Assembly: GCF_014932895.1 (NCBI RefSeq)
Contig: NZ_JACYOF010000001.1
Span: forward strand, 62,001 to 126,000
DNA from: Bacillus thuringiensis
Lineage (GTDB): Bacteria; Bacillota; Bacilli; Bacillales; Bacillaceae_G
DNA length: 64,000 nt
Reading direction: 5' to 3'
Shown here: piece by piece, positions 18,720 to 28,370 of the stretch
How positions within the stretch are numbered: position 1 is the stretch's first letter
Layout of the letters: each line of letters opens with the position of its first letter
Position numbers and translations under genes: made by a program
The notes under the pieces: model-generated
The model's database searches: none
What the model saw: the letters and a program-made list of their open reading frames with translations, nothing else
What the model was told of the DNA's origin: nothing

Positions 18720-19505
18720 TTAAAAGTCAAACATAGAGAAATTATTTTGCGTACCTTGCTCAATTTCATCTACTAAATTATATTGAATTTCTTCATCATA
18801 ATCGTTACGCAACTCGATAATATAATCAAAATCATCCAATGTATATTCTGACTGACTTACAAATACATCAGGATGTTCTACAACTTTCGTTGCAGGCAAT
18901 CTCATAATTTCACGAACGAGCTGCCAATGCCTTTCGTTGGCACGCTTTGTTGACACAATTCCATCTAGGATGAAAATATTGTCGTCGCTATACTCATCTT
19001 CAATCAATTGACTACGAACAGTTTGCTTAATAAGAGTAGATGATACAAATAACCATCTTTTATTTGCACAAACACTTGCGGCAACAATGGATTCTGTTTT
19101 TCCGACACGAGGCATTCCACGTATCCCAATTAGCTTATGGCCTTCTTTTTTCATTATCTCCGCCATAAAGTCTACAAGTAACCCTAATTCATCACGCACA
19201 AAACGAAATGTTTTCTTGTCATCTGCATCTCGTTGTATGTACCTACCATGTCTAACTGCTAGCTTATCCCTTAGCTTTGGCGGACGATATTTCGTTACCG
19301 TTATGTTATCCATCGTATTTAAAATTGATTCAAGTCTAGAAATCTGCTCTTGATTATCACACATAAGCAATAGCCCACGTCGTGCATTATCTACACCATT
19401 AATTGTGACAATATTAATGCCGAGCATACCGATTAACGAAGAAACGTCACCAAGTAAGCCAGGTCGGTTTTTATGTATTTCATATTCAAAATACCATTCA
19501 ATCAT
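18720..19505 (-). CDS. ymfK: YmfK family protein (DUF3388) with ACT-like and P-loop regions
   Basis: This is a 261-residue conserved Bacillus protein of unproven function. The N-terminus (about 1-75: EYEIHKNRPGLLGDVSSLIG) looks like an ACT-type ligand-binding domain. The C-terminal part has a P-loop, GMPRVGKTES (about 137-146), so it may bind a nucleotide. The ATG follows AAGGGGAGTGATTTGGG. It lies between ymfJ and rodZ, as in B. subtilis, and is preceded by a terminator. The 13-base gap to rodZ suggests cotranscription with rodZ. Confidence 0.88.
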   Translation of the reverse strand: MIEWYFEYEIHKNRPGLLGDVSSLIGMLGINIVTINGVDNARRGLLLMCDNQEQISRLESILNTMDNITVTKYRPPKLRDKLAVRHGRYIQRDADDKKTFRFVRDELGLLVDFMAEIMKKEGHKLIGIRGMPRVGKTESIVAASVCANKRWLFVSSTLIKQTVRSQLIEDEYSDDNIFILDGIVSTKRANERHWQLVREIMRLPATKVVEHPDVFVSQSEYTLDDFDYIIELRNDYDEEIQYNLVDEIEQGTQNNFSMFDF

Positions 19506-19614
19506 CCCAAATCACTCCCCTTGCTTACTTTACACCTACGTACTATATTATATGATTTCACCTTAATAGGGAAGCTAAATGTATTATCTATCCCATGTAA
19601 TTATTATACAAAAA

Positions 19615-19643
19615 AAATAGAGAGGAGAATCTCCTCTCTATTT
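19615..19643 (-). terminator. Intrinsic terminator of ymfJ
   Basis: The stem AAATAGAGAGGAGA / TCTCCTCTCTATTT has a single-base loop. It abuts the ymfJ stop codon and is followed by a run of seven or more T residues on the minus strand. Confidence 0.85.
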
Positions 19644-19892
19644 TTACTTATGTTGTACAAACTTCACCATTAAATTTGCGATTGTATGTTGCTCTTGTTC
19701 ATCAGCGACTTTCCAAAGCTCAGCCAATAATTTTTCTTGATCGTTGCGCGCTTCTACTTCATTTGCTAAATAATCGCCAACACGAAATGCCATATCCGAT
19801 ACCGCACCACCATCAAGCCCTTTTCCTTGAGCTTGTTCTAAACGTTCTCCTAAAAAGCTCTTCCACTGATCAAAGTTTTCTAACACTGACAT
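19644..19892 (-). CDS. ymfJ: Small DUF3243 protein YmfJ
   Basis: This is an 82-residue conserved Bacillus protein without an assigned biochemical role. It is predicted helical, with MSVLENFDQWKSFLGERLEQ at the start and no membrane segment. The start is the ATG at 19890-19892, with GAGGTG 7 bases upstream; the frame upstream of it has no site. It lies between ymfI and ymfK, as in B. subtilis, and ends at a strong terminator. Confidence 0.88.
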   Translation of the reverse strand: MSVLENFDQWKSFLGERLEQAQGKGLDGGAVSDMAFRVGDYLANEVEARNDQEKLLAELWKVADEQEQHTIANLMVKFVQHK

Positions 19893-19967
19893 ATTTAAGC
19901 ACCTCACTATTGAGTAATAGAATCATGCTTAATTTGTACATTTTTTTATTTTTTATGTAAGAATTTT

Positions 19968-20681
19968 TTAGCAATGCCAACCGCCATTCACTCCGATAAT
20001 TTGTCCAGTTATGTAAGATGCCCCTGGTGATACGAGAAATGAAACTGTTTTTGCTACCTCTTCCGGTAAACCTATTCTACCTAGTGGTATGTCTTCAGCA
20101 ATTCCAATTTTATCCTCTTCAGAAAAGACACTTAACATTTCCGTTTCAATTGCACCTGGCGCTACTGCATTCACCCGCAATCCACTTAAAGAAACTTCTT
20201 TCGCTAAAGCTTTCACGTAAGAATTTTGAGCTCCCTTTACCATTGAATATAGCACTTCACAAGAAGCTCCTATTTGCCCCCATATAGACGAAACAATTAC
20301 AATATTACCACTTCTCCTCCCGATCATAGATGGCAGTGCCATTGAAAGTAGTTTATATACACTCTTCACTTGAAGTTCCACCATATAATCCAATTCATCG
20401 TTTGTTACGTCTGTTACTAATCCAAAGATACTCTTTCCAGCTGCGTATACAATAACATCAATGGGGTGTTCAATTTGTTCCCACAATTGCCCTGCTCCAT
20501 CACTTGAAGCTAAATTCGCTTGAACAGGAATCACTTCACCCCATTCCTTCTGTAACTCGTTTACCTTCTCTTCACTTTTATTATAATGAACATATACTGT
20601 ATATCCATCCTGAATTAATTGTTTTGAAATAGCAGAGCCAATCCCTCCGCTCCCTCCAGTTACTAATGCATACCTTTCCAT
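19968..20681 (-). CDS. ymfI: SDR-family reductase YmfI (EF-P 5-aminopentanone reductase)
   Basis: This is a 237-residue short-chain dehydrogenase. It has the NAD(P)-binding motif GGSGGIGSAI, the AAGKS segment, and the catalytic Ser (VSSIWG) and Tyr-x-x-x-Lys (YSMVK). The B. subtilis homologue reduces 5-aminopentanone on elongation factor P to 5-aminopentanol, needed for efficient translation of polyproline stretches. I infer the same role from synteny with ymfF-ymfH; a fatty-acid-type ketoreductase is the family-level alternative. A terminator separates it from ymfH. Confidence 0.9.
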   Translation of the reverse strand: MERYALVTGGSGGIGSAISKQLIQDGYTVYVHYNKSEEKVNELQKEWGEVIPVQANLASSDGAGQLWEQIEHPIDVIVYAAGKSIFGLVTDVTNDELDYMVELQVKSVYKLLSMALPSMIGRRSGNIVIVSSIWGQIGASCEVLYSMVKGAQNSYVKALAKEVSLSGLRVNAVAPGAIETEMLSVFSEEDKIGIAEDIPLGRIGLPEEVAKTVSFLVSPGASYITGQIIGVNGGWHC

Positions 20682-20730
20682 AAATTCCCTCTCTTATCTC
20701 TACAAGTTCATTTTTCATACAACTAAATAA

Positions 20731-20770
20731 TACCCTCATCTTACAATTTATCAATGATAAGATGAGGGTA
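20731..20770 (-). terminator. Intrinsic terminator downstream of ymfH
   Basis: A 13-bp stem (TACCCTCATCTTA / TAAGATGAGGGTA) with a 14-base loop lies 11 bases past the ymfH stop. The T-run that follows is short. Confidence 0.7.
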
Positions 20771-20781
20771 TCTGTGTAATT

Positions 20782-22068
20782 TTATTTTTTCGGTAAAACC
20801 TGACAAATACTCATTTTCTCTTCTGATAATAATAACTCCGCTACTTCTTGTAAATCTTGAACTGTTAGTCCTTCCAATACAGTCAATGCATCAAACAAGC
20901 TAGATTCATTAAACGCATATCGTGTAAACTGATTTGCAATATATTCCGGTGAATTTAGCGAGCGTAAAAAACCACCAATTTTCTTTTTCTTCACTCGTTC
21001 TAATGCCAGCTCATCTAATTGATCATAATTTGTTTTTAATAAAATATCTTTCAAACGCTCTGCCAATTCATCAGGTCGCTTTGTATCACCGCCAACCATT
21101 GCAAAACCGAAGTTATTCTCTTCCGTATAGTCATACGAGAACGAATCATCAATAAGACCCTCATTATATAAAGATTCATAATGAACGGAACTTTTTCCAA
21201 ATAGATAATCTAAAAGTAATGTAAGTGCAATTTCTTGTTTTAAAAGAGCTTGCCCCCTTTCTTTTAAATTTGTTGCTTTAATACCCACTAAACATTTCGG
21301 TGTTTGCACAGGCATTGAAATAATTTTTTTCTTTTCATTTACCTCATCTGGTTCCTCTTCAAATGAACGTACAATTTCTGATTGGTTTTTATAATCTTTT
21401 TCCGCTTGATTTTCACGTACTAAATCCATTGTTTTCTCTGGATCAATTGCACCAACAACAAATAGTAACATATTGCTCGGGTGATAAAATGTTTCATAGC
21501 ACTCATATAGTAAGTCTTTTGTAATTTTACTAATAGACTCAATCGTCCCCGCAATATCAATCTTAATTGGATGTTTAACGAATAAACTATCAATTAATCC
21601 AAAGTATAAACGCCAATCTGGATTATCTTGATACATTTGAATTTCTTGCCCGATAATCCCCTTCTCTTTTTCAACTGTTTTTTCAGAGAAGTAAGGCTCT
21701 TGTACGAAGTTTAACAATGTATTTAAATTTCGCTCTACATTTGATGTGCATGAAAAAAGGTATGCTGTTCGTGTGAAGGATGTAAAAGCATTTGCCGAAG
21801 CACCCTGTTTGCTAAATAATTGAAAAGCATCATGATCTTCTTTTTCAAACAATTTATGTTCAAGAAAATGAGCAATCCCATCAGGTACACGAATCATTTC
21901 CTCTTTTCCTAATGGTACAAATGTATTATCCACAGAACCATACTTCGTCGTAAACGTTGCAAATGTTTTATTAAACCCTTGCTTCGGTAAAATATATACA
22001 TCTAATCCATTAGGAAGCTTTTCATAATAGAGCGTTTCTTTTAACTGCTCATAAACAATCTTCTCCAT
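20782..22068 (-). CDS. ymfH: M16 family zinc metallopeptidase YmfH
   Basis: This is a 428-residue insulinase-family peptidase. It contains the inverted zinc motif HFLEH (about residues 68-72) and a downstream Glu-rich helix, so it is the likely catalytic half of a pair. Its ATG directly abuts the stop of ymfF (22069), which indicates a common transcript and probably a heterodimer. The substrate is unknown; related pairs process peptides such as bacteriocin precursors. Confidence 0.92.
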   Translation of the reverse strand: MEKIVYEQLKETLYYEKLPNGLDVYILPKQGFNKTFATFTTKYGSVDNTFVPLGKEEMIRVPDGIAHFLEHKLFEKEDHDAFQLFSKQGASANAFTSFTRTAYLFSCTSNVERNLNTLLNFVQEPYFSEKTVEKEKGIIGQEIQMYQDNPDWRLYFGLIDSLFVKHPIKIDIAGTIESISKITKDLLYECYETFYHPSNMLLFVVGAIDPEKTMDLVRENQAEKDYKNQSEIVRSFEEEPDEVNEKKKIISMPVQTPKCLVGIKATNLKERGQALLKQEIALTLLLDYLFGKSSVHYESLYNEGLIDDSFSYDYTEENNFGFAMVGGDTKRPDELAERLKDILLKTNYDQLDELALERVKKKKIGGFLRSLNSPEYIANQFTRYAFNESSLFDALTVLEGLTVQDLQEVAELLLSEEKMSICQVLPKK

Positions 22069-23343
22069 TTATTCTCCCTCCGTTCCATGTAAAAAGTAAA
22101 TTGTATCTAGTTCAATATTTTTAGCAACTTTCACAATTTCTTCTTTCTTCACACTTTCTATACCTGTAAGCCATTCTTCAACTGGACGTGTACGATCTGA
22201 AATAACCCCATGATACAGCATTTCTACAAATCCACGCGGTGTATCAATTGCCTCTAATATTTGATTTTGAATGACACTTTTTGTTTGATGCATTTCTTCT
22301 TCAGAAAAATCTCCGTTTTGCATTGCAAGCATTTGTTCTTTAATAATCTCAACTGCTTTTTCATAATTTTTCGCTTCGATCCCTGACATAACGAACAATA
22401 AGCCCTTATGACTTTCAAAACGCGATGCTGCATAATACGCTAAACTATTTTTTTCACGGACATTTACGAATAACTTCGAATGAGAAAAGCCTCCAAATAG
22501 TCCATTGAACAATTGCAACGCGAAATAATCTTCATCTTTATACGTGACAAACGTACGATAACCAATGTGTAGTTTACTTTGTTTTAATTCTTGTTTTTCA
22601 ACAACTTCTTTTTCTTCATTATTTCGCTTATGAAGTAGTACATTTCTTTCTTTCGCAGGACGCGCTGAAATAGAAAAATACTTACCTACAAGATCCACTG
22701 CGTTTTCTGAAATATCACCAATAATATAAAGATCCATTTCATCTTCCGCTAACACTTTTTGATAATATTGATACAGACTTTCATTTGTAATAGAAGTAAC
22801 ACTCTCTTTTTTTCCATTTGCACTTAATCGATACGGTTCTACTTCACACATTTCTTCAATTAAACGCTCGTTTGCATAACGCATTTTATCATCATAAGTA
22901 GCTTCAATTCGCTGTAAGAGCGCTCTTTTTTCACTTTCTACGATAGAAGCTAGAAAACCGTTCCCTTCCATTGCCGGGTGTAAAACAATCTCCGATAACA
23001 TAGAAAGCGCTTTTTCAAATAACGGTGGTGCATCGTGCAAATATATTTCATTTGCAATGTCTACATAAATGGAGATAATATGGTCTTCACCTTTTTTACT
23101 TACATCTACCGCTAAAGAAGACCCGTATAATTCTTCTAAATATTGACGAAGACGAATTACAGAAGGCAATTTTTCTGTCGCGCTTTGCAATACGTATGGC
23201 AATAAGGCACGCTCTGTCACCGTTTCCTCATTTAAAGGTGCTTTAAAACGAAATACAAAGGTATTTGTTTTATATTTATCAGTTGGAATAATATGTACTC
23301 GCAAACCACCTAACTCATGTAATTGTTGTTCCATTAGTTTCAT
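22069..23343 (-). CDS. ymfF: M16 family peptidase-like protein YmfF (zinc motif missing)
   Basis: This 424-residue M16-fold protein has the substrate-clamp C-terminal domain but no HxxEH. At the equivalent position it reads ALLPYVLQSATEKLP. It is therefore probably the non-catalytic partner of YmfH, as in other bacterial M16B heterodimers. The ATG follows an AAGGAGGGC site. About 160 AT-rich bases separate it from the terminator of the transporter unit upstream; I found no convincing promoter boxes there. Confidence 0.9.
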   Translation of the reverse strand: MKLMEQQLHELGGLRVHIIPTDKYKTNTFVFRFKAPLNEETVTERALLPYVLQSATEKLPSVIRLRQYLEELYGSSLAVDVSKKGEDHIISIYVDIANEIYLHDAPPLFEKALSMLSEIVLHPAMEGNGFLASIVESEKRALLQRIEATYDDKMRYANERLIEEMCEVEPYRLSANGKKESVTSITNESLYQYYQKVLAEDEMDLYIIGDISENAVDLVGKYFSISARPAKERNVLLHKRNNEEKEVVEKQELKQSKLHIGYRTFVTYKDEDYFALQLFNGLFGGFSHSKLFVNVREKNSLAYYAASRFESHKGLLFVMSGIEAKNYEKAVEIIKEQMLAMQNGDFSEEEMHQTKSVIQNQILEAIDTPRGFVEMLYHGVISDRTRPVEEWLTGIESVKKEEIVKVAKNIELDTIYFLHGTEGE

Positions 23344-23505
23344 TTATAGCCCTCCTTTACGTATATAGGAATATTCCTCTTCAATATACAGTTTTTAGAA
23401 ATGAAAAATCAACTTTTCTTCCTTATTATGCTTACATATGACTCTTTCTAAAAACTTTAATATGTAAGGAACATAGTAAAATTCCGTATTAAATATATTC
23501 TATGT

Positions 23506-23537
23506 AAAAAAGCCCGCACTAATGTGCGAGCTTTTTT
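23506..23537 (-). terminator. Intrinsic terminator of the nucleoside transporter unit
   Basis: The stem AAAAAAGC-CGCAC / GTGCG-GCTTTTTT has a TAAT loop and lies 15 bases past the last permease gene, ending in a T-run on the minus strand. Confidence 0.85.
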
Positions 23538-23552
23538 ATACTTATAAAATAC

Positions 23553-24512
23553 TCATCGTTTTCCTTTTTCATACGGAGTTCCTAATGCTTTCGGAGCTTC
23601 AGAACGCCCTACAAAACCAACAAGCGCTAATATTGTGAATACATACGGTAATATCGTTAAGAATACACTTGGAATTTCTTTTAGTACAGGAATTGTACCA
23701 CCTGTTATCCCAAGTGATTGAGCAAATCCGAAGAATAAAGCCGCTCCAAGGGCACCGAGTGGATTCCATTTACCAAAGATCATAGCTGCTAGAGCTAAAA
23801 AACCTTGTCCCGTAATTGTAGCACCTGAGAAGTTACCAGAAATCGACATAGCGAAGACCGCACCACCAATCCCTGCAAACATTCCAGATATACAAACTGC
23901 AATATAACGCATTTTATATACATTAATCCCCATCGTATCTGCCGCCATTGGATGTTCACCAACAGCGCGAAGACGAAGACCAAATGGTGTTTTATAAATA
24001 ACATACCAAACAACAAAAGCTAAAATAATAGCAATATATGATGTTAACGGTACATTTGAGAAAAAGATTTTTCCGATTACCGGAATATCCGATAGGCCCG
24101 GAACATCGATTTTTTCAATACGGTATTGAATAAAATCAGTCTGTCCTTTGCCAAAGATTTTCTTAATTGCAAATACTGTTAAACCAAGAGCCAAGAAGTT
24201 AATCGCTACCCCACTTACTACTTGGTCCGCACGGAATGTAATGGATGCTACTGCGTGAAGAAGTGCAAACAAACCACTTCCAATAGCTGCAAATAATAGC
24301 GCAATCCAAGGAGTCATCGATCCCCACGTATCACCCATTAATAACGTTGTAACGATACCAATAAATGCACCAAATAACATTAAACCTTCTAATGCTATAT
24401 TTACAACCCCAGAACGTTCACTGAACACTCCACCTAACGCCGTAAAAATAAGTGGCGCTGCCGTATATAACGTACCAGTCACAAGAATGGCTAAAATATC
24501 TAAAAAGCTCAT
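23553..24512 (-). CDS. Nucleoside ABC transporter permease (NupQ-like)
   Basis: This is a 319-residue integral membrane protein of the branched-chain permease (BPD_transp_2) type, with about eight to ten hydrophobic segments. It contains the EAA-like loop segment GEHPMAADTMGINVYKMR that contacts the ATPase. It resembles YufQ/NupQ of the B. subtilis guanosine importer. Its start abuts the stop of the preceding permease gene. A guanine riboswitch at the head of the unit (29345-29413) supports a purine nucleoside substrate. Confidence 0.9.
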   Translation of the reverse strand: MSFLDILAILVTGTLYTAAPLIFTALGGVFSERSGVVNIALEGLMLFGAFIGIVTTLLMGDTWGSMTPWIALLFAAIGSGLFALLHAVASITFRADQVVSGVAINFLALGLTVFAIKKIFGKGQTDFIQYRIEKIDVPGLSDIPVIGKIFFSNVPLTSYIAIILAFVVWYVIYKTPFGLRLRAVGEHPMAADTMGINVYKMRYIAVCISGMFAGIGGAVFAMSISGNFSGATITGQGFLALAAMIFGKWNPLGALGAALFFGFAQSLGITGGTIPVLKEIPSVFLTILPYVFTILALVGFVGRSEAPKALGTPYEKGKR

Positions 24513-25571
24513 TTATTTCCCCTCCTTGCTCATACGTGTAAGTGCCCAGCGTAAAACATAACTGCAGGCGACAAAGAAGATAATACATGCAATAATGACA
24601 TTAATTAACTCCGATGGCACATCAGCCTCAAAGTTCATTTGTGGCGCTGCACTTTTCAAACCACCGAACAATAACGCAGATAGTAGTATACCAAACGGAT
24701 TATTCCCTCCAAGAAGAGCTACCGCAATCCCATCAAATCCAATACCAGTAAACGATGTCATTGCCGTCATACTTTGGAATGTCCCTAGGCCTTCCATAGC
24801 CCCACCAATCCCAGCAAAAGCGCCTGCAATTGTCATTGATAATACAACATTACGCGAAACTTTCATTCCTGCATAATGAGATGCATTTTGGTTAAAACCA
24901 ACCGATTTCAATTCATACCCTAATGTTGTTCTATCTAATAAAAACCACATTACAATAGCAATTATAATAGCTACAACAATTCCCCAGTGCAAACGAGACC
25001 CATCTGTCAATGAAGATAGCCAATCAGAGGCTAACGAAGCGCTCGCTTGTACATCATAAGACTTCTCATTACCTTCATGTATAAAGCGTTTAATAAGGTC
25101 ATACGTAACATAAAGCGCAATGTAGTTCATCATAATTGTGACAATTACTTCATTTACTTTAAACTTTCCTTTTAGATACCCAGGTATAAATCCCCATAAA
25201 CCACCAACAATTGCCGCTACTAAAATAGATAACGGTATATGCAAAAATGCCGGTAATGATACCGCGTATCCGAACCATACAGCAGCAAGCCAACCAACTA
25301 ATAATTGTCCTTCTACTCCGATGTTAAAAAGGCCAGTACGGAATGCAAATGCCACAGAAAGTCCTGCTAACACAAGCGGAATCATTGTACGTAATGTTTC
25401 ACCAATCGCTTGCGGATTCCCAACCATTCCTTCCCAAAGCGCTGCATACCCAACAATTGGATCATATCCACTCACTAACATTACAATGGCACCAACAAGT
25501 AAACCAAAAATAACGGATAATACGGGAACTAAAATATTAATTGTTCGCTCCGTTAAAAATTTTTTAGCCAT
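24513..25571 (-). CDS. Nucleoside ABC transporter permease (NupP-like)
   Basis: This is a 352-residue membrane permease with about nine hydrophobic segments and the coupling segment VGFNQNASHYAGMKVSRN. Its ATG overlaps the end of the ATPase gene by 8 bases and its stop abuts the second permease gene, so the subunits are tightly coupled. It resembles YufP/NupP of BMP-type nucleoside importers. Confidence 0.9.
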   Translation of the reverse strand: MAKKFLTERTINILVPVLSVIFGLLVGAIVMLVSGYDPIVGYAALWEGMVGNPQAIGETLRTMIPLVLAGLSVAFAFRTGLFNIGVEGQLLVGWLAAVWFGYAVSLPAFLHIPLSILVAAIVGGLWGFIPGYLKGKFKVNEVIVTIMMNYIALYVTYDLIKRFIHEGNEKSYDVQASASLASDWLSSLTDGSRLHWGIVVAIIIAIVMWFLLDRTTLGYELKSVGFNQNASHYAGMKVSRNVVLSMTIAGAFAGIGGAMEGLGTFQSMTAMTSFTGIGFDGIAVALLGGNNPFGILLSALLFGGLKSAAPQMNFEADVPSELINVIIACIIFFVACSYVLRWALTRMSKEGK

Positions 25572-27096
25572 TTGTATTCACCTTCTCTTTCTCCGTTCCG
25601 CCAGCCATCAACAAACCAAGCTGTTGTTCATTTGTTTCTTTTGCATCAACAATCGCTACAATTTTCCCTTCATAAATAACAGCAACTCGATCGCTAACAT
25701 TTAAAATTTCATCCAGCTCTAAAGATAGGAGCAATACTGCCTTACCATTATCTCTCTGCTCAATTAATTTTTTATGAATAAATTCAATCGCACCTACATC
25801 TAAACCACGTGTTGGTTGTGCTGCAATTAATAGATCTGGATTACGATCTACTTCACGTGCGATAATTGCCTTTTGCTGATTTCCACCAGATAACGCACGA
25901 GCTAACGTTTGTTCACCAGGTGTACGTACATCAAATTGTTCAATAAGTTCCTTTGCTTTTTCTGTAATTTTGCTAAAATTTAAAATCCCTTTCTTTGAAA
26001 ACGGGTTTTTATAGTACGTTTGTAAAACTATATTATCTCTGACAGAAAAATCAAGAACGAGCCCGTGTTTATGACGATCTTCTGGAATATGACCAATTCC
26101 TTCTTCTGTTATTCTGCGAACAGGCCAATTCGTTATTTCTTTTCCTTTTATTGCAATAGAACCTGACTCAACTTTTCGTAAACCAGTGATTGCTTCTATT
26201 AATTCGCTTTGTCCATTCCCATCGATCCCTGCAATACCAACAATTTCCCCCGCACGAACAGTTAAGTCAAGGCCTTTTACAGCAGGTAATTGGCGTGCAT
26301 CGTGAACAACAAGATTTGCAATAGAAAGTACTTCTTCTTTTGGCGTAGCGTCTATTTTTTCCGTTTTAAAATTCACTTGACGTCCGACCATTAATTCTGC
26401 AAGTTTATGTTCATCCGTATTTGCAACGTCAACAGTTCCAATCCCTTTTCCTTTACGAATAATCGTACAACGATCGCAAACTTCCATAATTTCTTTCAAT
26501 TTATGCGTAATAAGAATGATAGATTTTCCTTCTTGCACAAGCTTTTTCATAATTTGAATCAGCTCATGAATTTCTTGGGGAGTTAACACCGCAGTCGGCT
26601 CATCAAATATTAAAATCTCTGCACCGCGATACAGTGTTTTTAATATTTCAACCCTTTGCTGCATCCCAACTGAAATATCTTCAATTTTCGCATTTGGATC
26701 AACAGCTAAACCGTACTGTTCAGATAATTGTTTAATTTCTTTCGCAGCCTCTTCAACAGCGATTTTCCCTTTTTTCCTCGGCTCATTTCCAAGAATGATA
26801 TTCTCTGTAACTGTAAAATTATGAACAAGCATAAAATGCTGATGGACCATCCCAATGCCAAGGTCATTTGCTATATTCGGATTTGTAATTTTTACAGGTT
26901 TTCCTTTAATTTTAATCTCACCCTGTTCTGGTTGATACAAACCGAATAGTACATTCATCAGCGTTGATTTCCCTGCACCATTTTCTCCAAGTAAAGCATG
27001 TATTTCTCCCTGTTTTACTTGCAGCGTAATATCATCATTCGCTACAATGCCTGGGAATACTTTCGTAATATTGTTCATCTCAATTACGTATTCCAT
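25564..27096 (-). CDS. Nucleoside ABC transporter ATP-binding protein (NupO-like)
   Basis: This 510-residue protein has two ABC cassettes, as in sugar and nucleoside importers. The first has Walker A GENGAGKST (about 36-44) and Walker B ILIFDEPTAVLTP. The second has a degenerate Walker A (GIDGNGQSEL near 290) but keeps the signature LSGGNQQK. The start is the ATG at 27094-27096 after AGAAGGAGGAACAAA; an upstream extension lacks a site. A terminator-like hairpin at 27162-27190 separates it from the lipoprotein gene. Confidence 0.92.
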   Translation of the reverse strand: MEYVIEMNNITKVFPGIVANDDITLQVKQGEIHALLGENGAGKSTLMNVLFGLYQPEQGEIKIKGKPVKITNPNIANDLGIGMVHQHFMLVHNFTVTENIILGNEPRKKGKIAVEEAAKEIKQLSEQYGLAVDPNAKIEDISVGMQQRVEILKTLYRGAEILIFDEPTAVLTPQEIHELIQIMKKLVQEGKSIILITHKLKEIMEVCDRCTIIRKGKGIGTVDVANTDEHKLAELMVGRQVNFKTEKIDATPKEEVLSIANLVVHDARQLPAVKGLDLTVRAGEIVGIAGIDGNGQSELIEAITGLRKVESGSIAIKGKEITNWPVRRITEEGIGHIPEDRHKHGLVLDFSVRDNIVLQTYYKNPFSKKGILNFSKITEKAKELIEQFDVRTPGEQTLARALSGGNQQKAIIAREVDRNPDLLIAAQPTRGLDVGAIEFIHKKLIEQRDNGKAVLLLSLELDEILNVSDRVAVIYEGKIVAIVDAKETNEQQLGLLMAGGTEKEKVNTNG

Positions 27097-27161
27097 TTTG
27101 TTCCTCCTTCTAGCAGGGAACACTCCCCAATTACACTCTATTAAAAGTAATTTTATATATA

Positions 27162-27190
27162 CAAAGGTTAGTTCTAAGAACTAACCTTTG
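27162..27190 (-). terminator. Hairpin between the BMP lipoprotein and ABC ATPase genes
   Basis: A perfect 14-bp stem (CAAAGGTTAGTTCT and complement) with a single-base loop lies 14 bases past the lipoprotein stop. The downstream tract on the minus strand is T/A-mixed rather than a pure T-run. It probably acts as a partial terminator or mRNA 3'-end stabiliser, leaving more lipoprotein than membrane subunits. Confidence 0.65.
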
Positions 27191-27204
27191 CTATTTCTCT
27201 ATTA

Positions 27205-28281
27205 TTATTTCTTTAGAGAAGCTTCGTATGTTTTATATTCATCATCTGTCGCAGGTACTTTAATTTCGCCAGCAATAATTTTCTTCTCAAACTCTTCTAC
27301 TTTTGTTAAAATCTCTGGGTTTACTTTTTTCACATTGTCAGTCGTTTTCGCAATACCAACACCTTCATCTTTTAAACCAAACTCTTCTACTTTTCCGCCT
27401 TTTAACTTACCATCTTTCGCTTCTTGCGCCACTTTTGCTACCGCAACATCAACACGTTTTACCATTGAAGTTAAAGTTACATTTTCAGGCATACCTTCTT
27501 GATTTTGGTCACGGTCAACACCGATTACCCAAACGTTTTCGCCTTTTTTCTTACGGTTTTTCGCTTCTGTAAATACACCGTTACCAGTTGCACCTGAAGC
27601 ATGGTAAATTACGTCAACCCCTCCACCGTACATTGCTGATGCTAATACAGATCCTTTTTCTGGTTTATCAAATGCATCTGCATATTGCGCTACAATCTCG
27701 ATGTTTGGATTTACTGCTTTCGCTCCAGCTTTAAAACCCGATTCGAACTTTGTGATTAACGGGCTCTTTACACCGCCAACAAAACCAACTTTATTTGTTT
27801 TTGTCGTCATTGCTGCTACAGCACCAACTAAGAATGAACCCTCATGATCTTTAAATGTAATACTTGTTACATTTGGCTTATCCACAACTGTATCTACAAT
27901 TGCAAATTGTTCTTTCGGATACTGTTCAGCTACCTTTGCAACAGATTTTTCCATTAAGTATCCAATACCAAATGTTGTGTTATAATTGTCTTTCGCAAAT
28001 TTCGTTAAATTCGGGATATAGTCTGCATCTTTACTTGATTGAAGATAACGGTATCCTTCATTTTTCTTTAAATTATTGTCTTTACCAAATTTCGTTAAAC
28101 CTTCCCAAGCTGATTGGTTAAATGATTTATCATCAACGCCCCCAACATCTGTAACCATACCAACTTTGAACTCTTTATCACCTTTTTTGTCGCTAGCTGC
28201 TTTATCCGAATTACCACATGCACCTAACACTGTACTTGCTGCTAACGTTAACGATAATAAAAGACCTGCTTTTTTCTTCAT
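27205..28281 (-). CDS. BMP-family nucleoside-binding lipoprotein (NupN-like)
   Basis: This is a 358-residue extracellular substrate-binding lipoprotein. It begins MKKKAGLLLSLTLAAS, followed by the lipobox LGAC at about residues 19-22, then a Lys/Asp-rich linker. It has the BMP-domain features GMVTDVGGVDDKSFNQSAWEG and GVDRDQNQEG. Homologues (BmpA, TmpC/PnrA, NupN) bind purine nucleosides. The start is the ATG at 28279-28281 after AGGAGGGG. It is the first transporter gene, downstream of the GntR gene. Confidence 0.93.
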   Translation of the reverse strand: MKKKAGLLLSLTLAASTVLGACGNSDKAASDKKGDKEFKVGMVTDVGGVDDKSFNQSAWEGLTKFGKDNNLKKNEGYRYLQSSKDADYIPNLTKFAKDNYNTTFGIGYLMEKSVAKVAEQYPKEQFAIVDTVVDKPNVTSITFKDHEGSFLVGAVAAMTTKTNKVGFVGGVKSPLITKFESGFKAGAKAVNPNIEIVAQYADAFDKPEKGSVLASAMYGGGVDVIYHASGATGNGVFTEAKNRKKKGENVWVIGVDRDQNQEGMPENVTLTSMVKRVDVAVAKVAQEAKDGKLKGGKVEEFGLKDEGVGIAKTTDNVKKVNPEILTKVEEFEKKIIAGEIKVPATDDEYKTYEASLKK

Positions 28282-28370
28282 ACTAGAAACCCCTCCTGAA
28301 ATGATATGTCTATTTTTTATACGCTGCTGTCCCTTACTTCTTGCTGTCACCTCCCTAAAAAGGAACTTAC

